From Paraglaciecola chathamensis S18K6 (GTDB taxonomy: Bacteria; Pseudomonadota; Gammaproteobacteria; Enterobacterales; Alteromonadaceae), in NCBI GenBank assembly GCA_000314955.1, contig BAEM01000043.1, positions 1 through 64,000 of the forward strand: DNA of 64,000 nucleotides, read 5' to 3'. The notes below the pieces were generated by a model. It saw only the letters and a list, made by a program, of their open reading frames with translations, had not been told where the DNA came from and did no database searches. The translations under genes and the position numbers were made by a program. Of this stretch, positions 12,372-20,298 are shown piece after piece. The number at the start of each line of letters is the position of its first letter. Positions within the stretch are counted from its first letter, which is position 1.

Positions 12372-12890
12372 TTATTTGGTTTCTTTGATCGCCGCCAATA
12401 CACGCACAAACTTGGAAGGAACTTCGTTGATAGTTTGAACGAATTTCCCAACAGGTGCTTTGAAGGTTGCAAGTAGTCTTGCAAGCGCTTCGTCGCGGGT
12501 AGGCAATGCTGCTACTGCGTCCAATTTCTCTGGACCCAAAAGACCACTACCAATAGAAAGGGCAGTTACGTTTAACTTGTCATTCGTTTTAGCGAAATCT
12601 TTAAAAAGACGCGCCGCACCACCAGGTGCTTCAATCGAAAATCCGTAAATTAACGGACCAGTTAAGGCACTTTCCAAATCAGCAAACTGAGTGTCGGCTA
12701 AGGCACGTTTTGCTAGAGTGTTTCTTACAACTTTAAGAAATACGCCTTGCTCGCGAGCTTTAACACGAAGTTCAGTTAGTTCTGATACTTCCATACCACG
12801 GTATTCAGCAACGGCAACGGATAGAGCTTGAGATGCAACTTCGCTAACTTCTGCGACGATCTCTTTCTTTGCTGCTAAGCCTAGTGCCAC
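12372..12890 (-). CDS. rplJ: 50S ribosomal protein L10
   Basis: L10 anchors the L7/L12 stalk to 23S rRNA and represses its own operon by binding the leader RNA upstream. The reading frame also opens three codons earlier with another GTG at 12899. I prefer the GTG at 12890 because it gives [20 protein letters not shown], which aligns with the E. coli L10 N-terminus, and because a GAAGGTG ribosome-binding site sits at normal distance only from this codon. The 172-residue product has the conserved [10 protein letters not shown] and the C-terminal helix that binds L12. GTG rather than ATG may help keep translation tightly controlled. Confidence 0.95.
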   Translation of the reverse strand: MALGLAAKKEIVAEVSEVASQALSVAVAEYRGMEVSELTELRVKAREQGVFLKVVRNTLAKRALADTQFADLESALTGPLIYGFSIEAPGGAARLFKDFAKTNDKLNVTALSIGSGLLGPEKLDAVAALPTRDEALARLLATFKAPVGKFVQTINEVPSKFVRVLAAIKETK

Positions 12891-13040
12891 TGTGTTCACC
12901 TTCTTTAAGTCTGAAAAGCCTATTACTTAATAACACTTTTCAGGATTCACAGATTGATAAAACGCTCATTATTGGTTACCCAACAATGAATATTTTACCG
13001 CTCTACGGTGTTCGTTAATCCCAGAGAGTCTGAGTCGAAA

Positions 13041-13177
13041 TCACCGTCTGCGCAGGCTATTGTTTTAAGTAAAGCATTTATGATCTTTCAATCAGTGTGA
13101 CTGCTCTCTTACTTCAGTCACTGCTTTACGCCTGCGGTCTTGGACGGGAGTCATATATTGAAAACAATAATGACTCC
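13041..13177 (-). ncRNA. L10 leader: L10(L12)4-binding autoregulatory RNA element
   Basis: In the 357-bp gap before rplJ the minus strand carries CCGTCCAAGACCGCAGG and, about 65 bases later, CCTGCGCAGACGGTGA. These are the two sides of the kink-turn stem in the E. coli rplJ leader (AAGACCGCAGG with CCTGCGTAGACGGTGA). Just upstream is the expected closing hairpin: GGAGTCA...TGACTCC with inner TATTG/CAATA at 13147-13177. By analogy, excess L10-L12 complex binds here and represses rplJL translation. The identification is from remembered sequence similarity; an Infernal search with the Rfam L10 leader model would confirm it. Confidence 0.85.
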
Positions 13178-13256
13178 AACCCATACCTTTCTAGAGAGAA
13201 TAAGTAACCGATATTTCAGTCACTTACAAGTGCCTTAGCTAAACTAAGGCAAAAAA

Positions 13257-13958
13257 TTAGCTTGCTGCAGTCAGACTAGCTTGGTCGATGGTAATACCCG
13301 CGCCCATAGTCGTGCTTAAGCTAATTTTCTTGATATATACGCCTTTAGCCGATGAAGGCTTAGCTTTCTTAACTGCTTCAATTAGTGCAGCTAAGTTTTC
13401 TTCGATTTGGTTGCTTTCAAAAGCAATCTTACCGATGCTAGCGTGAATGATACCATTCTTATCGTTACGGTAACGAACTTGACCCGCTTTAGCGTTTTTA
13501 ACCGCTGTAGCAACATCTGGAGTTACTGTACCTGTTTTAGGGTTAGGCATTAAACCACGTGGGCCTAAGATTTGACCTAACATACCTACAACACGCATTG
13601 CGTCAGGAGAAGCAACAACAACGTCGAAGTTCATTTCGCCTTTTTTCACTTGCTCAGCTAAGTCTTCCATACCGACGATGTCAGCACCAGCTTCTTTAGC
13701 GGCTTCAGCGTTTGCACCTTGAGTGAAAACAGCAACACGTACTTCTTTACCAGTACCGTTAGGTAGCACTGTTGCGCCACGTACGTTTTGGTCAGATTTA
13801 CGTGCGTCGATACCAAGCTTTACAGCCACATCAACACTTTCAGCGAATTTTGCAGTAGCAAACTCTTTCAACAAAGAAACAGCTTCGTTGAATTCATATT
13901 CTTTAGTCGCTTCAACTTTTTCACGTATAAGACGAGCGCGTTTAGTTAATTTAGCCAT
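13257..13958 (-). CDS. rplA: 50S ribosomal protein L1
   Basis: L1 binds 23S rRNA at the mobile stalk, helps release deacylated tRNA and represses translation of its own operon. The product is 233 residues (E. coli 234), with conserved blocks [19 protein letters not shown] near residue 45 and [13 protein letters not shown] near residue 155. The stop codon is followed by a hairpin (13232-13250) with no U-run on this strand, so transcription may continue toward rplJ. The gene starts 3 bp after the rplK stop codon, so the two are certainly one transcription unit. Confidence 0.98.
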   Translation of the reverse strand: MAKLTKRARLIREKVEATKEYEFNEAVSLLKEFATAKFAESVDVAVKLGIDARKSDQNVRGATVLPNGTGKEVRVAVFTQGANAEAAKEAGADIVGMEDLAEQVKKGEMNFDVVVASPDAMRVVGMLGQILGPRGLMPNPKTGTVTPDVATAVKNAKAGQVRYRNDKNGIIHASIGKIAFESNQIEENLAALIEAVKKAKPSSAKGVYIKKISLSTTMGAGITIDQASLTAAS

Positions 13959-13961
13959 TTC

Positions 13962-14390
13962 TTATCCCTCTACTACCAAGCCCATGCTGCGTGCAGAGCC
14001 AGCGATGGTACGAACAGCTGCTTCTAAGTCAGCTGCAGTTAGATCTGGTTCTTTCGCTTTAGCAATTTCTTCTAGTTGCGCAAGCGTCACTTTACCCACT
14101 TTTTCAGTGTTAGGACGACCAGAACCACTTTTGATACCAGCCGCTTTCTTAAGCATATAAGAAGCAGGTGATGTCTTAGTAACGAAGGTAAAAGAACGGT
14201 CTTCGTAAACAGTAATTTCTACTGGAACGGGAGAACCTTTTTCCATGTCACCTGTTTTAGCGTTGAATGCTTTACAGAATTCCATGATGTTAACGCCTTT
14301 AGCACCTAATGCAGGGCCAACTGGCGGACTAGGGTTAGCAGCACCAGCCGCAACCTGTAATTTGATAATGCCTGTGACTTTTTTAGCCAT
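13962..14390 (-). CDS. rplK: 50S ribosomal protein L11
   Basis: L11 binds the GTPase-associated centre of 23S rRNA and is needed for RelA-dependent stringent signalling. The 142-residue product has the standard length and begins [20 protein letters not shown]. The segment [20 protein letters not shown] and the C-terminal [12 protein letters not shown] are typical. It is the first gene of rplK-rplA, with its own strong promoter at 14480-14508 and a hairpin leader at 14424-14444. Confidence 0.98.
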   Translation of the reverse strand: MAKKVTGIIKLQVAAGAANPSPPVGPALGAKGVNIMEFCKAFNAKTGDMEKGSPVPVEITVYEDRSFTFVTKTSPASYMLKKAAGIKSGSGRPNTEKVGKVTLAQLEEIAKAKEPDLTAADLEAAVRTIAGSARSMGLVVEG

Positions 14391-14423
14391 GATAATACTC
14401 TCAATTAATGGGTCAAACGCCTC

Positions 14424-14444
14424 GCAAACACTGAGAATGTTTGC
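14424..14444 (-). promoter_or_regulatory. Leader hairpin before rplK, candidate L1 operator
   Basis: The minus strand forms GCAAACA-loop-TGTTTGC in the rplK 5' leader, with GGGGAGCC just before it. In E. coli, L1 represses rplKA by binding a leader structure that mimics its 23S site. The position fits, but I could not match the L1 consensus with confidence. Confidence 0.4.
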
Positions 14445-14479
14445 TTAATTGGCTCCCCGTTCAACAAAAAGGGCCGCGA

Positions 14480-14508
14480 ATTATAGACGACTTATTAGCC
14501 CTTCGCAA
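14480..14508 (-). promoter_or_regulatory. Sigma70-type promoter of rplK-rplA
   Basis: The minus strand reads TTGCGA (14508-14503), a 17-bp spacer, then a perfect TATAAT (14485-14480), followed by a GC-rich discriminator CGCGGCC. Strong ribosomal promoters with GC-rich discriminators are typically inhibited by ppGpp/DksA, so stringent control is inferred. Confidence 0.85.
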
Positions 14509-14572
14509 CCATTATGTACGAACTTTATCCAATTTATCGTCACTTCGATATTGAATAAAATTCTTCTTTAAA

Positions 14573-14602
14573 AACAAAAAAGATGCCTAATTAAGCATCT
14601 TT
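14573..14602 (-). terminator. Rho-independent terminator after nusG
   Basis: The minus strand has AAAGATGC-loop-GCATCTTT followed by a T-run, 100 bases after the nusG stop codon and upstream of the rplK promoter. It separates the tRNA-Trp-secE-nusG unit from rplKA. The remainder of this 313-bp gap is accounted for by the rplK promoter and leader. Confidence 0.8.
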
Positions 14603-14703
14603 ATTTTAATTTCTTCGACGCCATCCTTGGCGCCAATTGCCAGTCAAACCATCCGAAGGTTTGCCGTTAATCCAGGCGGCGCAGTGCACCTAAAGAGACT
14701 GGA

Positions 14704-15276
14704 TTAACCCTTCTCGACTTGGCCGAATTCTAATTCTACTGGTGTTGAACGACCGAAAATAAGCACTGATACTTTTAAGCGGCTCTTTTCATAATCCACT
14801 TCTTCAACCACACCGTTAAAGTCAGCAAACGGACCATCGGTAACTCGTACCACTTCGCCAGGCTCGAACAATGTTTTTGGTTTTGGCTTATCAACGCCTT
14901 CTTCAAGACGGTTCAAAATCGCATTCGCTTCTTTGTTCGTAATAGGCGCTGGACGGTCAGATGTTCCACCAATGAACCCAAGAACACGAGGTACACTTTT
15001 CACTAAGTGCCACGAGTCTTCATTCATATCCATTTGCACTAACACATAGCCAGGGAAAAATTTACGTTCGCTTTTACGCTGTTGGCCAGAACGCATTTCA
15101 ATGACTTCTTCGGTCGGAACTAAGATTTCACCGAAATAATCTTCCATCTCATGCATTTTAATGTATTCAAGAAGTGTCTTTTTCACGCGCCCTTCATATT
15201 GAGAGAACGCCTGAACTACATACCACTTTTTATCTGACTTTTCTGGCACGTCTGGATTTTCTGTAACTTCTGACAT
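14704..15276 (-). CDS. nusG: Transcription termination/antitermination factor NusG
   Basis: NusG is a processivity factor that binds the RNA polymerase clamp helices through its N-terminal domain and contacts Rho or S10 through its C-terminal KOW domain. The 190-residue product has [18 protein letters not shown] near residue 18, the [10 protein letters not shown] segment and a KOW motif ([19 protein letters not shown]) near residue 140. The N-terminus is about 10 residues longer than in E. coli and charged. It lies 2 bp after secE. Confidence 0.98.
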   Translation of the reverse strand: MSEVTENPDVPEKSDKKWYVVQAFSQYEGRVKKTLLEYIKMHEMEDYFGEILVPTEEVIEMRSGQQRKSERKFFPGYVLVQMDMNEDSWHLVKSVPRVLGFIGGTSDRPAPITNKEANAILNRLEEGVDKPKPKTLFEPGEVVRVTDGPFADFNGVVEEVDYEKSRLKVSVLIFGRSTPVELEFGQVEKG

Positions 15277-15278
15277 GA

Positions 15279-15656
15279 TTAAATTCCTAAGCCGGTAATG
15301 AAAGAAACTAACTGTACAATAATGAGGTCAAGCCCCCAAAGCACGAGTGACATGAAAGCAGTAGCAACTAAAACGATAATCGTCGTTTGCGTTGCTTCTT
15401 GGCGCGTTGGCCACACTACTTTCCGTACTTCTGTGCGAGCATCTTTAGCGAATGTCAAAAAGCTGCTACCTTTTTCTGTTGAAGCGGCAATAAAACCGGC
15501 AACAAGAACAGCTGCGACCACACCAAGTGCGCGATAAAGTACTGATATATCTTCATAGATGGAATTTGCTGCAACAGCACCACCCAACAAAACCAAAACA
15601 ACTAGCCATTTAACTAAGTCTAATGGATTTGAACTATTTTCCGCTTTTTCGCTCAT
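15279..15656 (-). CDS. secE: Preprotein translocase subunit SecE
   Basis: SecE clamps the two halves of SecY in the inner-membrane translocon. The 125-residue protein has the three-helix form known from enterobacteria: hydrophobic stretches near residues 15-35, 45-60 and 90-112. The conserved amphipathic segment [17 protein letters not shown] precedes the last helix. The secE-nusG pair is a standard arrangement. The start is supported by the position of the first membrane segment. Confidence 0.96.
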   Translation of the reverse strand: MSEKAENSSNPLDLVKWLVVLVLLGGAVAANSIYEDISVLYRALGVVAAVLVAGFIAASTEKGSSFLTFAKDARTEVRKVVWPTRQEATQTTIIVLVATAFMSLVLWGLDLIIVQLVSFITGLGI

Positions 15657-15737
15657 GCTATTACCTAATACTAACTTAATCGCGACGTTATCAATGGGAC
15701 AATCGTCTGCCTATACACTTAGTTTCAATGCCAAAAG

Positions 15738-15911
15738 TGGCAGGGGCGGAGGGATGATCTCAGTTACGTCCTTGTAACTGACCGCAAGCGGCGCTGACGC
15801 GGTTCAAATCATTCCAGATGACTTGCCGAACCCGTGGGCTTTCTCATCCCTCAACCTTCTACATTTGCACTACTCAGTCGCAGTATTACGCGACTATGCT
15901 TTTACTTAATT
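15738..15911 (-). repeat. Partial repeat of the tRNA-Trp 3' end, rtT/TALR-like spacer
   Basis: Positions 15738-15755 match the tRNA-Trp 3' terminus at 15912-15929 in 17 of 18 bases, in the same orientation and 174 bp apart. The spacer contains a perfect hairpin CAGTTAC/GTAACTG at 15761-15780 and a GC-rich ACCGC/GCGGT pairing next to it. In E. coli tyrT, repeats of about 178 bp each carry a copy of the tRNA 3' end. The architecture is similar; sequence homology was not tested. No protein-coding gene is seen between secE and the tRNA. Confidence 0.6.
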
Positions 15912-15988
15912 TGGCAGGGGTGGAGGGATTCGAACCCCCAGCCATCGGTTTTGGAGACCGCTGTTCTACCAATTGGAACTACACCCCT
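15912..15988 (-). tRNA. trnW: tRNA-Trp (anticodon CCA)
   Basis: The minus strand folds as a complete tRNA. The acceptor AGGGGTG pairs with CACCCCT and the D-loop has AATTGGTAGA. The anticodon stem-loop CGGTCTCCAAAACCG has anticodon CCA, and the T-arm has GGTTCGAATCC. The discriminator is G and the CCA end is genome-encoded. It lies upstream of secE-nusG, where E. coli has tRNAs and tufB before secE, and is probably co-transcribed with them. Confidence 0.97.
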
Positions 15989-16111
15989 AAAATACTGCTT
16001 TAACCCCTCACCTATCATCTAAATTGAGAGATTAAATTTGCTTACACCATCCTTGTGACGTCTTAGATTTTTTGTGGAAAAATTTAGAATCACCAATAAG
16101 GAGGGAGGCGT

Positions 16112-16139
16112 ATTATACTTATTAGTCCGTGTTATACAA
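16112..16139 (-). promoter_or_regulatory. Sigma70-type promoter of tRNA-Trp and probably secE-nusG
   Basis: The minus strand reads TTGTAT (16139-16134), a 16-bp spacer, then TATAAT (16117-16112), followed by a GC-rich discriminator ACGCCTCC. This is typical of stringently controlled stable-RNA promoters. The 120 bases between it and the tRNA show no second tRNA. Confidence 0.7.
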
Positions 16140-16152
16140 GATGCAAACAAGG

Positions 16153-16181
16153 ATAAAGCATACCCTCAAAGTATGCTTTAT
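16153..16181 (-). terminator. Hairpin after the ABC exporter gene
   Basis: ATAAAGCATAC and GTATGCTTTAT form an 11-bp inverted repeat with a 7-base loop, 9 bases after the stop codon of the exporter gene. There is no long U-run beyond the stem, so it is either a weak intrinsic terminator or an mRNA-protecting hairpin. Confidence 0.45.
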
Positions 16182-16189
16182 CGAATACA

Positions 16190-18031
16190 TCATTCAACGC
16201 CGATAAAACCACCGGTTTGGTGAGCCCACAACTTGGCATAAATTCCTTGCTGAGCAAGCAACTCGTTATGTGTGCCTGACTCTACAATTCGCCCCTCGTC
16301 TAGCACCAACAATCTATCCATTTGTGCAATCGTAGACAATCGGTGGGCAATGGCGAGCACGGTTTTCTCTTCCATTACTTTATTCAAGCACTCTTGTATT
16401 GCTGCTTCTACCTCTGAATCTAGTGCCGAGGTAGCCTCATCTAATATTAGAATGGGTGCGTCTTTGAGCATCACTCTTGCTATTGCAATTCGCTGGCGCT
16501 GCCCCCCAGAAAGCTTCACACCACGTTCACCTACTTGGGCGTCATAGCCTGTTTGGCCGTGTAGATCAGATAAGTTCTGGATGAATTCATGAGATTCGGC
16601 CTGTTTAGCAGCAGCTAACATTTCCTCTTCGCTTGCCCCTAAGCGCCCATAGAGAATGTTGTCTCGTACCGAGCGATGCAGTAACGAAGTGTCCTGGGTC
16701 ACCATACTTATGTGCGAGCGCAGACTCTCTTGGCTAATTTCGCTGACGTCTTGCCCATCAATCAATATTTTACCACTTTGCACATCAAAGAAACGCAGGA
16801 GCAAATTGACTAGCGTTGATTTACCCGCGCCAGAGCGCCCCACTAACCCGACTTTTTCTCCTGGCTTAATATCAATATTTAGCTTATTGAAGACCTCAAT
16901 TTGTTTGTTTTCAGGCCCAGGATAATGAAAACACACATCAGCAAAGGTAATCGCACCACCACTAACATTCAGCGGCTGAGCATTCTCAACATCTTTTACT
17001 GCGGTCGGCTTAGACAAGGTATTGATGCCGTCTTGTACCGTACCGATATTCTCAAAAAGTGATGACACCTCCCACATGATCCACTGCGACATACCGTTTA
17101 AACGTAAACACAAAGTTATGGCAATCGCGATATCTCCTGGGGTCACGATTTTTTCTAACCAAAGAAAGATAGCCAAGGTACTGATTGAGAAAACCAGCAA
17201 AGCATTACTAAACCACACACAGGTATTGAGCAACGTCACCAAGCGCATTTGCGGGTGCACGGTTTGTAAGAAGCCATTCATGCCCTCATAGGCGTAATCG
17301 GCTTCGCGACTGGTATGTGAGAAAAGCTTCACCGTGGCGATATTGCTATAACTGTCTACGATTCGGCCTGTCATCACGCTACGTGCGTCGGCTTGTCTTT
17401 GGGCAACGCGCTTCAATCGCGGCACAAAATAGCGAAGTACACAGATATAAACACACAACCAAATAATTAACGGTAAGCTCAAACGCCAATCAATTGTAAA
17501 GACCATGACAACGATGCTAAGGAAATAGACACTGATATAAACCAGCAAATTCAGCAGTTGCATCACAGACTGACGAACAGACAAAGCCGTTTGCATCACT
17601 TTCGTTGCTATGCGCCCGGCGAATTCATTTTGAAAAAAACTCACACTTTGGCCAATTAAGTACCGATGCGCTTGCCATCGTATGCGCATGGGATAATTGC
17701 CCATCAGCGTTTGATGGTTAATCAAAGATTGCAATGCCACGCAGCTCGGTAAGATGATCAACACCACGGTGCCCATCCATATTAGACTGCTTCTTTCTTC
17801 CGATAAAAACGTATCAGGATCTTTAGAAGCCAACCAATCAACTAACTGCCCCACAAAGCCAAATAACGACACTTCTAACATAGCAATGGCGGCGGCAAGT
17901 ATTGATACAGCAAAAATCGCCGGCCACATGCCTTTGGAGTAATAACGACAGAACGCCACTAACCCTTTTGGGGGCTGCTCGGGCATATCTTGGGGAAACG
18001 GCTCTACTAGCCGTTCAAAAAATGAAAACAT
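16190..18031 (-). CDS. ABC exporter, fused permease and ATPase (MsbA/MDR type)
   Basis: A 613-residue half-transporter with a six-helix exporter domain (about residues 30-330) followed by a nucleotide-binding domain. The NBD has Walker A GRSGAGKST near residue 395, signature LSGGQRQRIAIARVML, Walker B ILILDEATSALD and the switch AIAHRLS. Such proteins dimerise in the inner membrane and export lipids, drugs or peptides using ATP. The substrate cannot be told from sequence. The start is 23 bp after the stop of the upstream RraA-family gene, so the two are probably co-transcribed. No accessory protease domain or outer-membrane partner is nearby. Confidence 0.88.
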   Translation of the reverse strand: MFSFFERLVEPFPQDMPEQPPKGLVAFCRYYSKGMWPAIFAVSILAAAIAMLEVSLFGFVGQLVDWLASKDPDTFLSEERSSLIWMGTVVLIILPSCVALQSLINHQTLMGNYPMRIRWQAHRYLIGQSVSFFQNEFAGRIATKVMQTALSVRQSVMQLLNLLVYISVYFLSIVVMVFTIDWRLSLPLIIWLCVYICVLRYFVPRLKRVAQRQADARSVMTGRIVDSYSNIATVKLFSHTSREADYAYEGMNGFLQTVHPQMRLVTLLNTCVWFSNALLVFSISTLAIFLWLEKIVTPGDIAIAITLCLRLNGMSQWIMWEVSSLFENIGTVQDGINTLSKPTAVKDVENAQPLNVSGGAITFADVCFHYPGPENKQIEVFNKLNIDIKPGEKVGLVGRSGAGKSTLVNLLLRFFDVQSGKILIDGQDVSEISQESLRSHISMVTQDTSLLHRSVRDNILYGRLGASEEEMLAAAKQAESHEFIQNLSDLHGQTGYDAQVGERGVKLSGGQRQRIAIARVMLKDAPILILDEATSALDSEVEAAIQECLNKVMEEKTVLAIAHRLSTIAQMDRLLVLDEGRIVESGTHNELLAQQGIYAKLWAHQTGGFIGVE

Positions 18032-18054
18032 ATCAACAACTTATTCGGGAATAA

Positions 18055-18675
18055 TTAATCTTCAAAGCCTAGCGCTTTTAACGTCGCTTCGATCTTGGCC
18101 TCATGTGCGGCTCGCCACTCACTTAACGACATAGCAGCGTCTTTGTCTGTTCTGGCTTTGCCTAAACGATAAGCTTCTTCCGCTAGATCTTGTGGAATAA
18201 CCGCAATCCCTTCTTCATCAGCGACGATAATGTCTCCAGCGCAAACTCTTACCCCACCACATACAATCGGTTGATTAAACGGAAGGATCTGTTCTTTTTT
18301 AGCGGGTTTCGGCATTACGCCACGAGCATAAACAGGAAATTGCAACTCTCTTACTTCAGCTAAGTCGCGAATAACCCCATCGATAACAAAGCCGGCAATT
18401 CCACGCTGCTGGGCAATAGCGCAGACGTTTCCGCCTGCACTAGCAAAATCTGGATCGGCTTGCACTACGATAATATCCCCTGGCGCAGCGCGATATATTG
18501 CCGCATGTAGGCTTAAGTGATCACCCTTTGCGCATTTAACCGTAAATGCTGGGCCCGCTATACGTGGCATTTGTGGCCACAATTCACGAATTGCTCCATC
18601 TACAAACTGCTCACGCCCCAACCCTTCTGAGTATTCACAGGGAGACACTTTTACAAAATCCGCCATGGTTAACAT
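18055..18675 (-). CDS. RraA-family protein, probable HMG/CHA aldolase-type enzyme
   Basis: A 206-residue RraA-fold protein. True RraA regulators inhibit RNase E, but aldolase/decarboxylase members carry a G-x20-R-D-x2-E/D motif, and this protein has it: a glycine in SAGGNV, then exactly 20 residues to RDLAE in DGVIRDLAE. A metal-dependent 4-hydroxy-4-methyl-2-oxoglutarate aldolase or oxaloacetate decarboxylase activity is therefore more likely than RNase E control. Such motif-bearing proteins are often labelled dimethylmenaquinone methyltransferase by mistake. The first ATG is preceded by AGGGTG. A strong palindrome lies upstream at 18728-18757. Confidence 0.8.
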   Translation of the reverse strand: MLTMADFVKVSPCEYSEGLGREQFVDGAIRELWPQMPRIAGPAFTVKCAKGDHLSLHAAIYRAAPGDIIVVQADPDFASAGGNVCAIAQQRGIAGFVIDGVIRDLAEVRELQFPVYARGVMPKPAKKEQILPFNQPIVCGGVRVCAGDIIVADEEGIAVIPQDLAEEAYRLGKARTDKDAAMSLSEWRAAHEAKIEATLKALGFED

Positions 18676-18727
18676 ATATCACCCTATATTTTTATTTACT
18701 CACCGCACGTTAATTCGTTCTATCATG

Positions 18728-18757
18728 GTTTCATTAAGCACTCGTGCTTAATGAAAC
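18728..18757. repeat. 13-bp-stem palindrome upstream of the RraA-family gene
   Basis: GTTTCATTAAGCA and TGCTTAATGAAAC form a perfect inverted repeat around CTCG. It lies between the divergently transcribed RraA-family gene and the secreted methyltransferase-like gene. A second, looser inverted repeat (ACCTAGCA at 18765-18772, TGCTAGGT at 18790-18797) follows. Either could be an operator or a leader hairpin; no U-run follows the first on the minus strand. Confidence 0.6.
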
Positions 18758-18939
18758 TATATACACCTAGCAGGTTTACTCGATACCTTTGCTAGGTATA
18801 AATCAACGTAATTGAAATTCTTTGAACCTTGTTCCTATCTATCATAAATAGTATCTCGTTTACCCGACGCTGGCATCCGCTAATTGCCAACATACACAAT
18901 ATCCATAACGCTGAACACACTGTACTTTTAAGGATTAAC

Positions 18940-19731
18940 ATGCGAACCAAAGCAACTCTTACTCTACTGGCAGCTTTCATTTTATCGAGCTTTATCACAC
19001 ACGCTAAAACGACTTTGTCCTCTGAGCAAATTAGCGCATTACTGTCGTCTGCAGAACGTCCTGTACAGGATGCTGCGAGAGACGAGTCAAGACAACCTGA
19101 AAAAATATTGGCATTTACCGGCGTGGGTGCAGGTCAGCACGTGCTTGACTTTTTCGCTGGGGGTGGCTGGTACAGCGAGCTATTTTCTAAAGCGGTAGAG
19201 GCTCAGGGCAAAGTTTATGTACAGAATGACGAAGTGATATGGCGTTTTGCAGAAAAAGGGTTAAATGAGCGAACGAAACAAAACAGACTTAACAATCTAG
19301 TGCGGTTCGATAATATGCCGATTGTGGATATGACGATCCCTGAAAACAGCCTAGATTTAGTTTTTACCGCCCTTAACTATCATGACTTATTCTTTACGCA
19401 CAGCACCGAAAACGGTAAAAATGTCATGCTTAGAGACACCATAGTTGACTATAAAGCAGCACTCAACAAGATCAAAGATGCAATGAAGGAAGACGCTGTT
19501 TTCGTCATTATTGACCACGCAGCTACTCCAGGCTCTGGTTATGATGCAGCCAACAATTTACATCGAATCGATCCTGCGGTGGTTAAATTCCAAATGCAAG
19601 AAGCTGGATTCAAACTCATCGAAGAGGCCTTTTATCTGCGCAATCCTAATGATGATTTGAATACGTTAGTGTTTGACCCCAGTGTGCGCGGTACAACAGA
19701 TCGATTTGTGTATAAATTTACTAAGCTTTGA
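18940..19731 (+). CDS. Exported class I SAM methyltransferase-like protein
   Basis: The frame opens earlier, but the ATG at 18940 has a good ribosome-binding site (AAGGA) and begins a clear signal peptide, MRTKATLTLLAAFILSSF, ending at THAKT. The mature part has a Rossmann methyltransferase core: a motif I-like HVLDFFAGGGWYSELFSKAV, a later ALNYHDLFF and a motif near DAVFVIIDHAA. The catalytic substrate is unknown. A secretion signal on a SAM-dependent fold is odd because SAM is cytoplasmic. Homologues of this sort are common in Alteromonadales as far as I recall. The 263-residue product has no partner gene next to it. Confidence 0.75.
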   Translation: MRTKATLTLLAAFILSSFITHAKTTLSSEQISALLSSAERPVQDAARDESRQPEKILAFTGVGAGQHVLDFFAGGGWYSELFSKAVEAQGKVYVQNDEVIWRFAEKGLNERTKQNRLNNLVRFDNMPIVDMTIPENSLDLVFTALNYHDLFFTHSTENGKNVMLRDTIVDYKAALNKIKDAMKEDAVFVIIDHAATPGSGYDAANNLHRIDPAVVKFQMQEAGFKLIEEAFYLRNPNDDLNTLVFDPSVRGTTDRFVYKFTKL

Positions 19732-19879
19732 GGCAAATTTAGCGCCATAGGCTACATACATGACACAAATGGACGCTATATTGTTCAAGGTCAATTTTAA
19801 TCCCGAAAAAACATGACGTTTGTTATAAGTTTTGTATACTTACAAAGCCTGTTACGTAACGTCAAAAAGAGAGGTTTGA

Positions 19880-20218
19880 ATGTCCTTGTATCATCGTACC
19901 AGCAACAGGGCGCCACTCGCTCTGGATGTCAGAATTCGTCATATGGGAAAAGAGATGGGTGACTCCTGTACTCGCAATATAAGCCCTTTCGGTGCATTCA
20001 TTGAAATGCCAGAACCAACATTAAGCACAGATGATTTTATTGAAATGTATTTTATGGATGAAAAAAATGACAATGCCTACTTACTGCAAAAAGGCTTGAT
20101 TACCCATTGCAGCCAAGAAGGTATTGGCGTTTTGTTTGCCTACGATTCTGATGAGTTTAGGCAGATGCTGCATAAGAAGATGCCTAAAAAGCATAGAAGT
20201 AGAATCTTTTCGAGTTAA
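19880..20218 (+). CDS. PilZ-domain protein, probable c-di-GMP receptor
   Basis: A 112-residue single-domain protein. The two c-di-GMP-binding signatures are present: RTSNR (R-x3-R, residues 6-10) and NISPFG (N-x-S-x2-G, residues 33-38), followed by the PilZ beta-barrel. Such stand-alone PilZ proteins act by binding a partner when c-di-GMP rises; which partner is unknown. An AGAGAGG ribosome-binding site precedes the ATG. The C-terminal tail is basic (KKMPKKHRSR), which might contact nucleic acid or membrane, but that is conjecture. A terminator follows directly. Confidence 0.88.
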   Translation: MSLYHRTSNRAPLALDVRIRHMGKEMGDSCTRNISPFGAFIEMPEPTLSTDDFIEMYFMDEKNDNAYLLQKGLITHCSQEGIGVLFAYDSDEFRQMLHKKMPKKHRSRIFSS

Positions 20219-20244
20219 CTATTTTTCCTAGCGAAATTAAAGCA

Positions 20245-20279
20245 AAAAAGGCGCTGAGTTCTTCACTTAGCGCCTTTTT
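20245..20279. terminator. Bidirectional terminator between the PilZ gene and dbpA
   Basis: AAAAAGGCGCT and AGCGCCTTTTT form an 11-bp stem with A and T runs on both sides. It can terminate the PilZ gene on the plus strand and dbpA on the minus strand. Confidence 0.88.
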
Positions 20280-20298
20280 CATATTCAAATTTAGTACC

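Noticed and set aside
12891-12899. rplJ start at the upstream GTG (12899)
   Set aside because: It would place the ribosome-binding site inside the gene; the GTG at 12890 gives the conserved N-terminus.
13232-13250. Hairpin GCCTTAG/CTAAGGC after rplA as a terminator
   Set aside because: On the transcribed minus strand the T-run lies before, not after, the stem, so it is not an intrinsic terminator for rplA.
15989-16111. A second tRNA before tRNA-Trp
   Set aside because: No T-arm or acceptor pairing can be found; only leader sequence.
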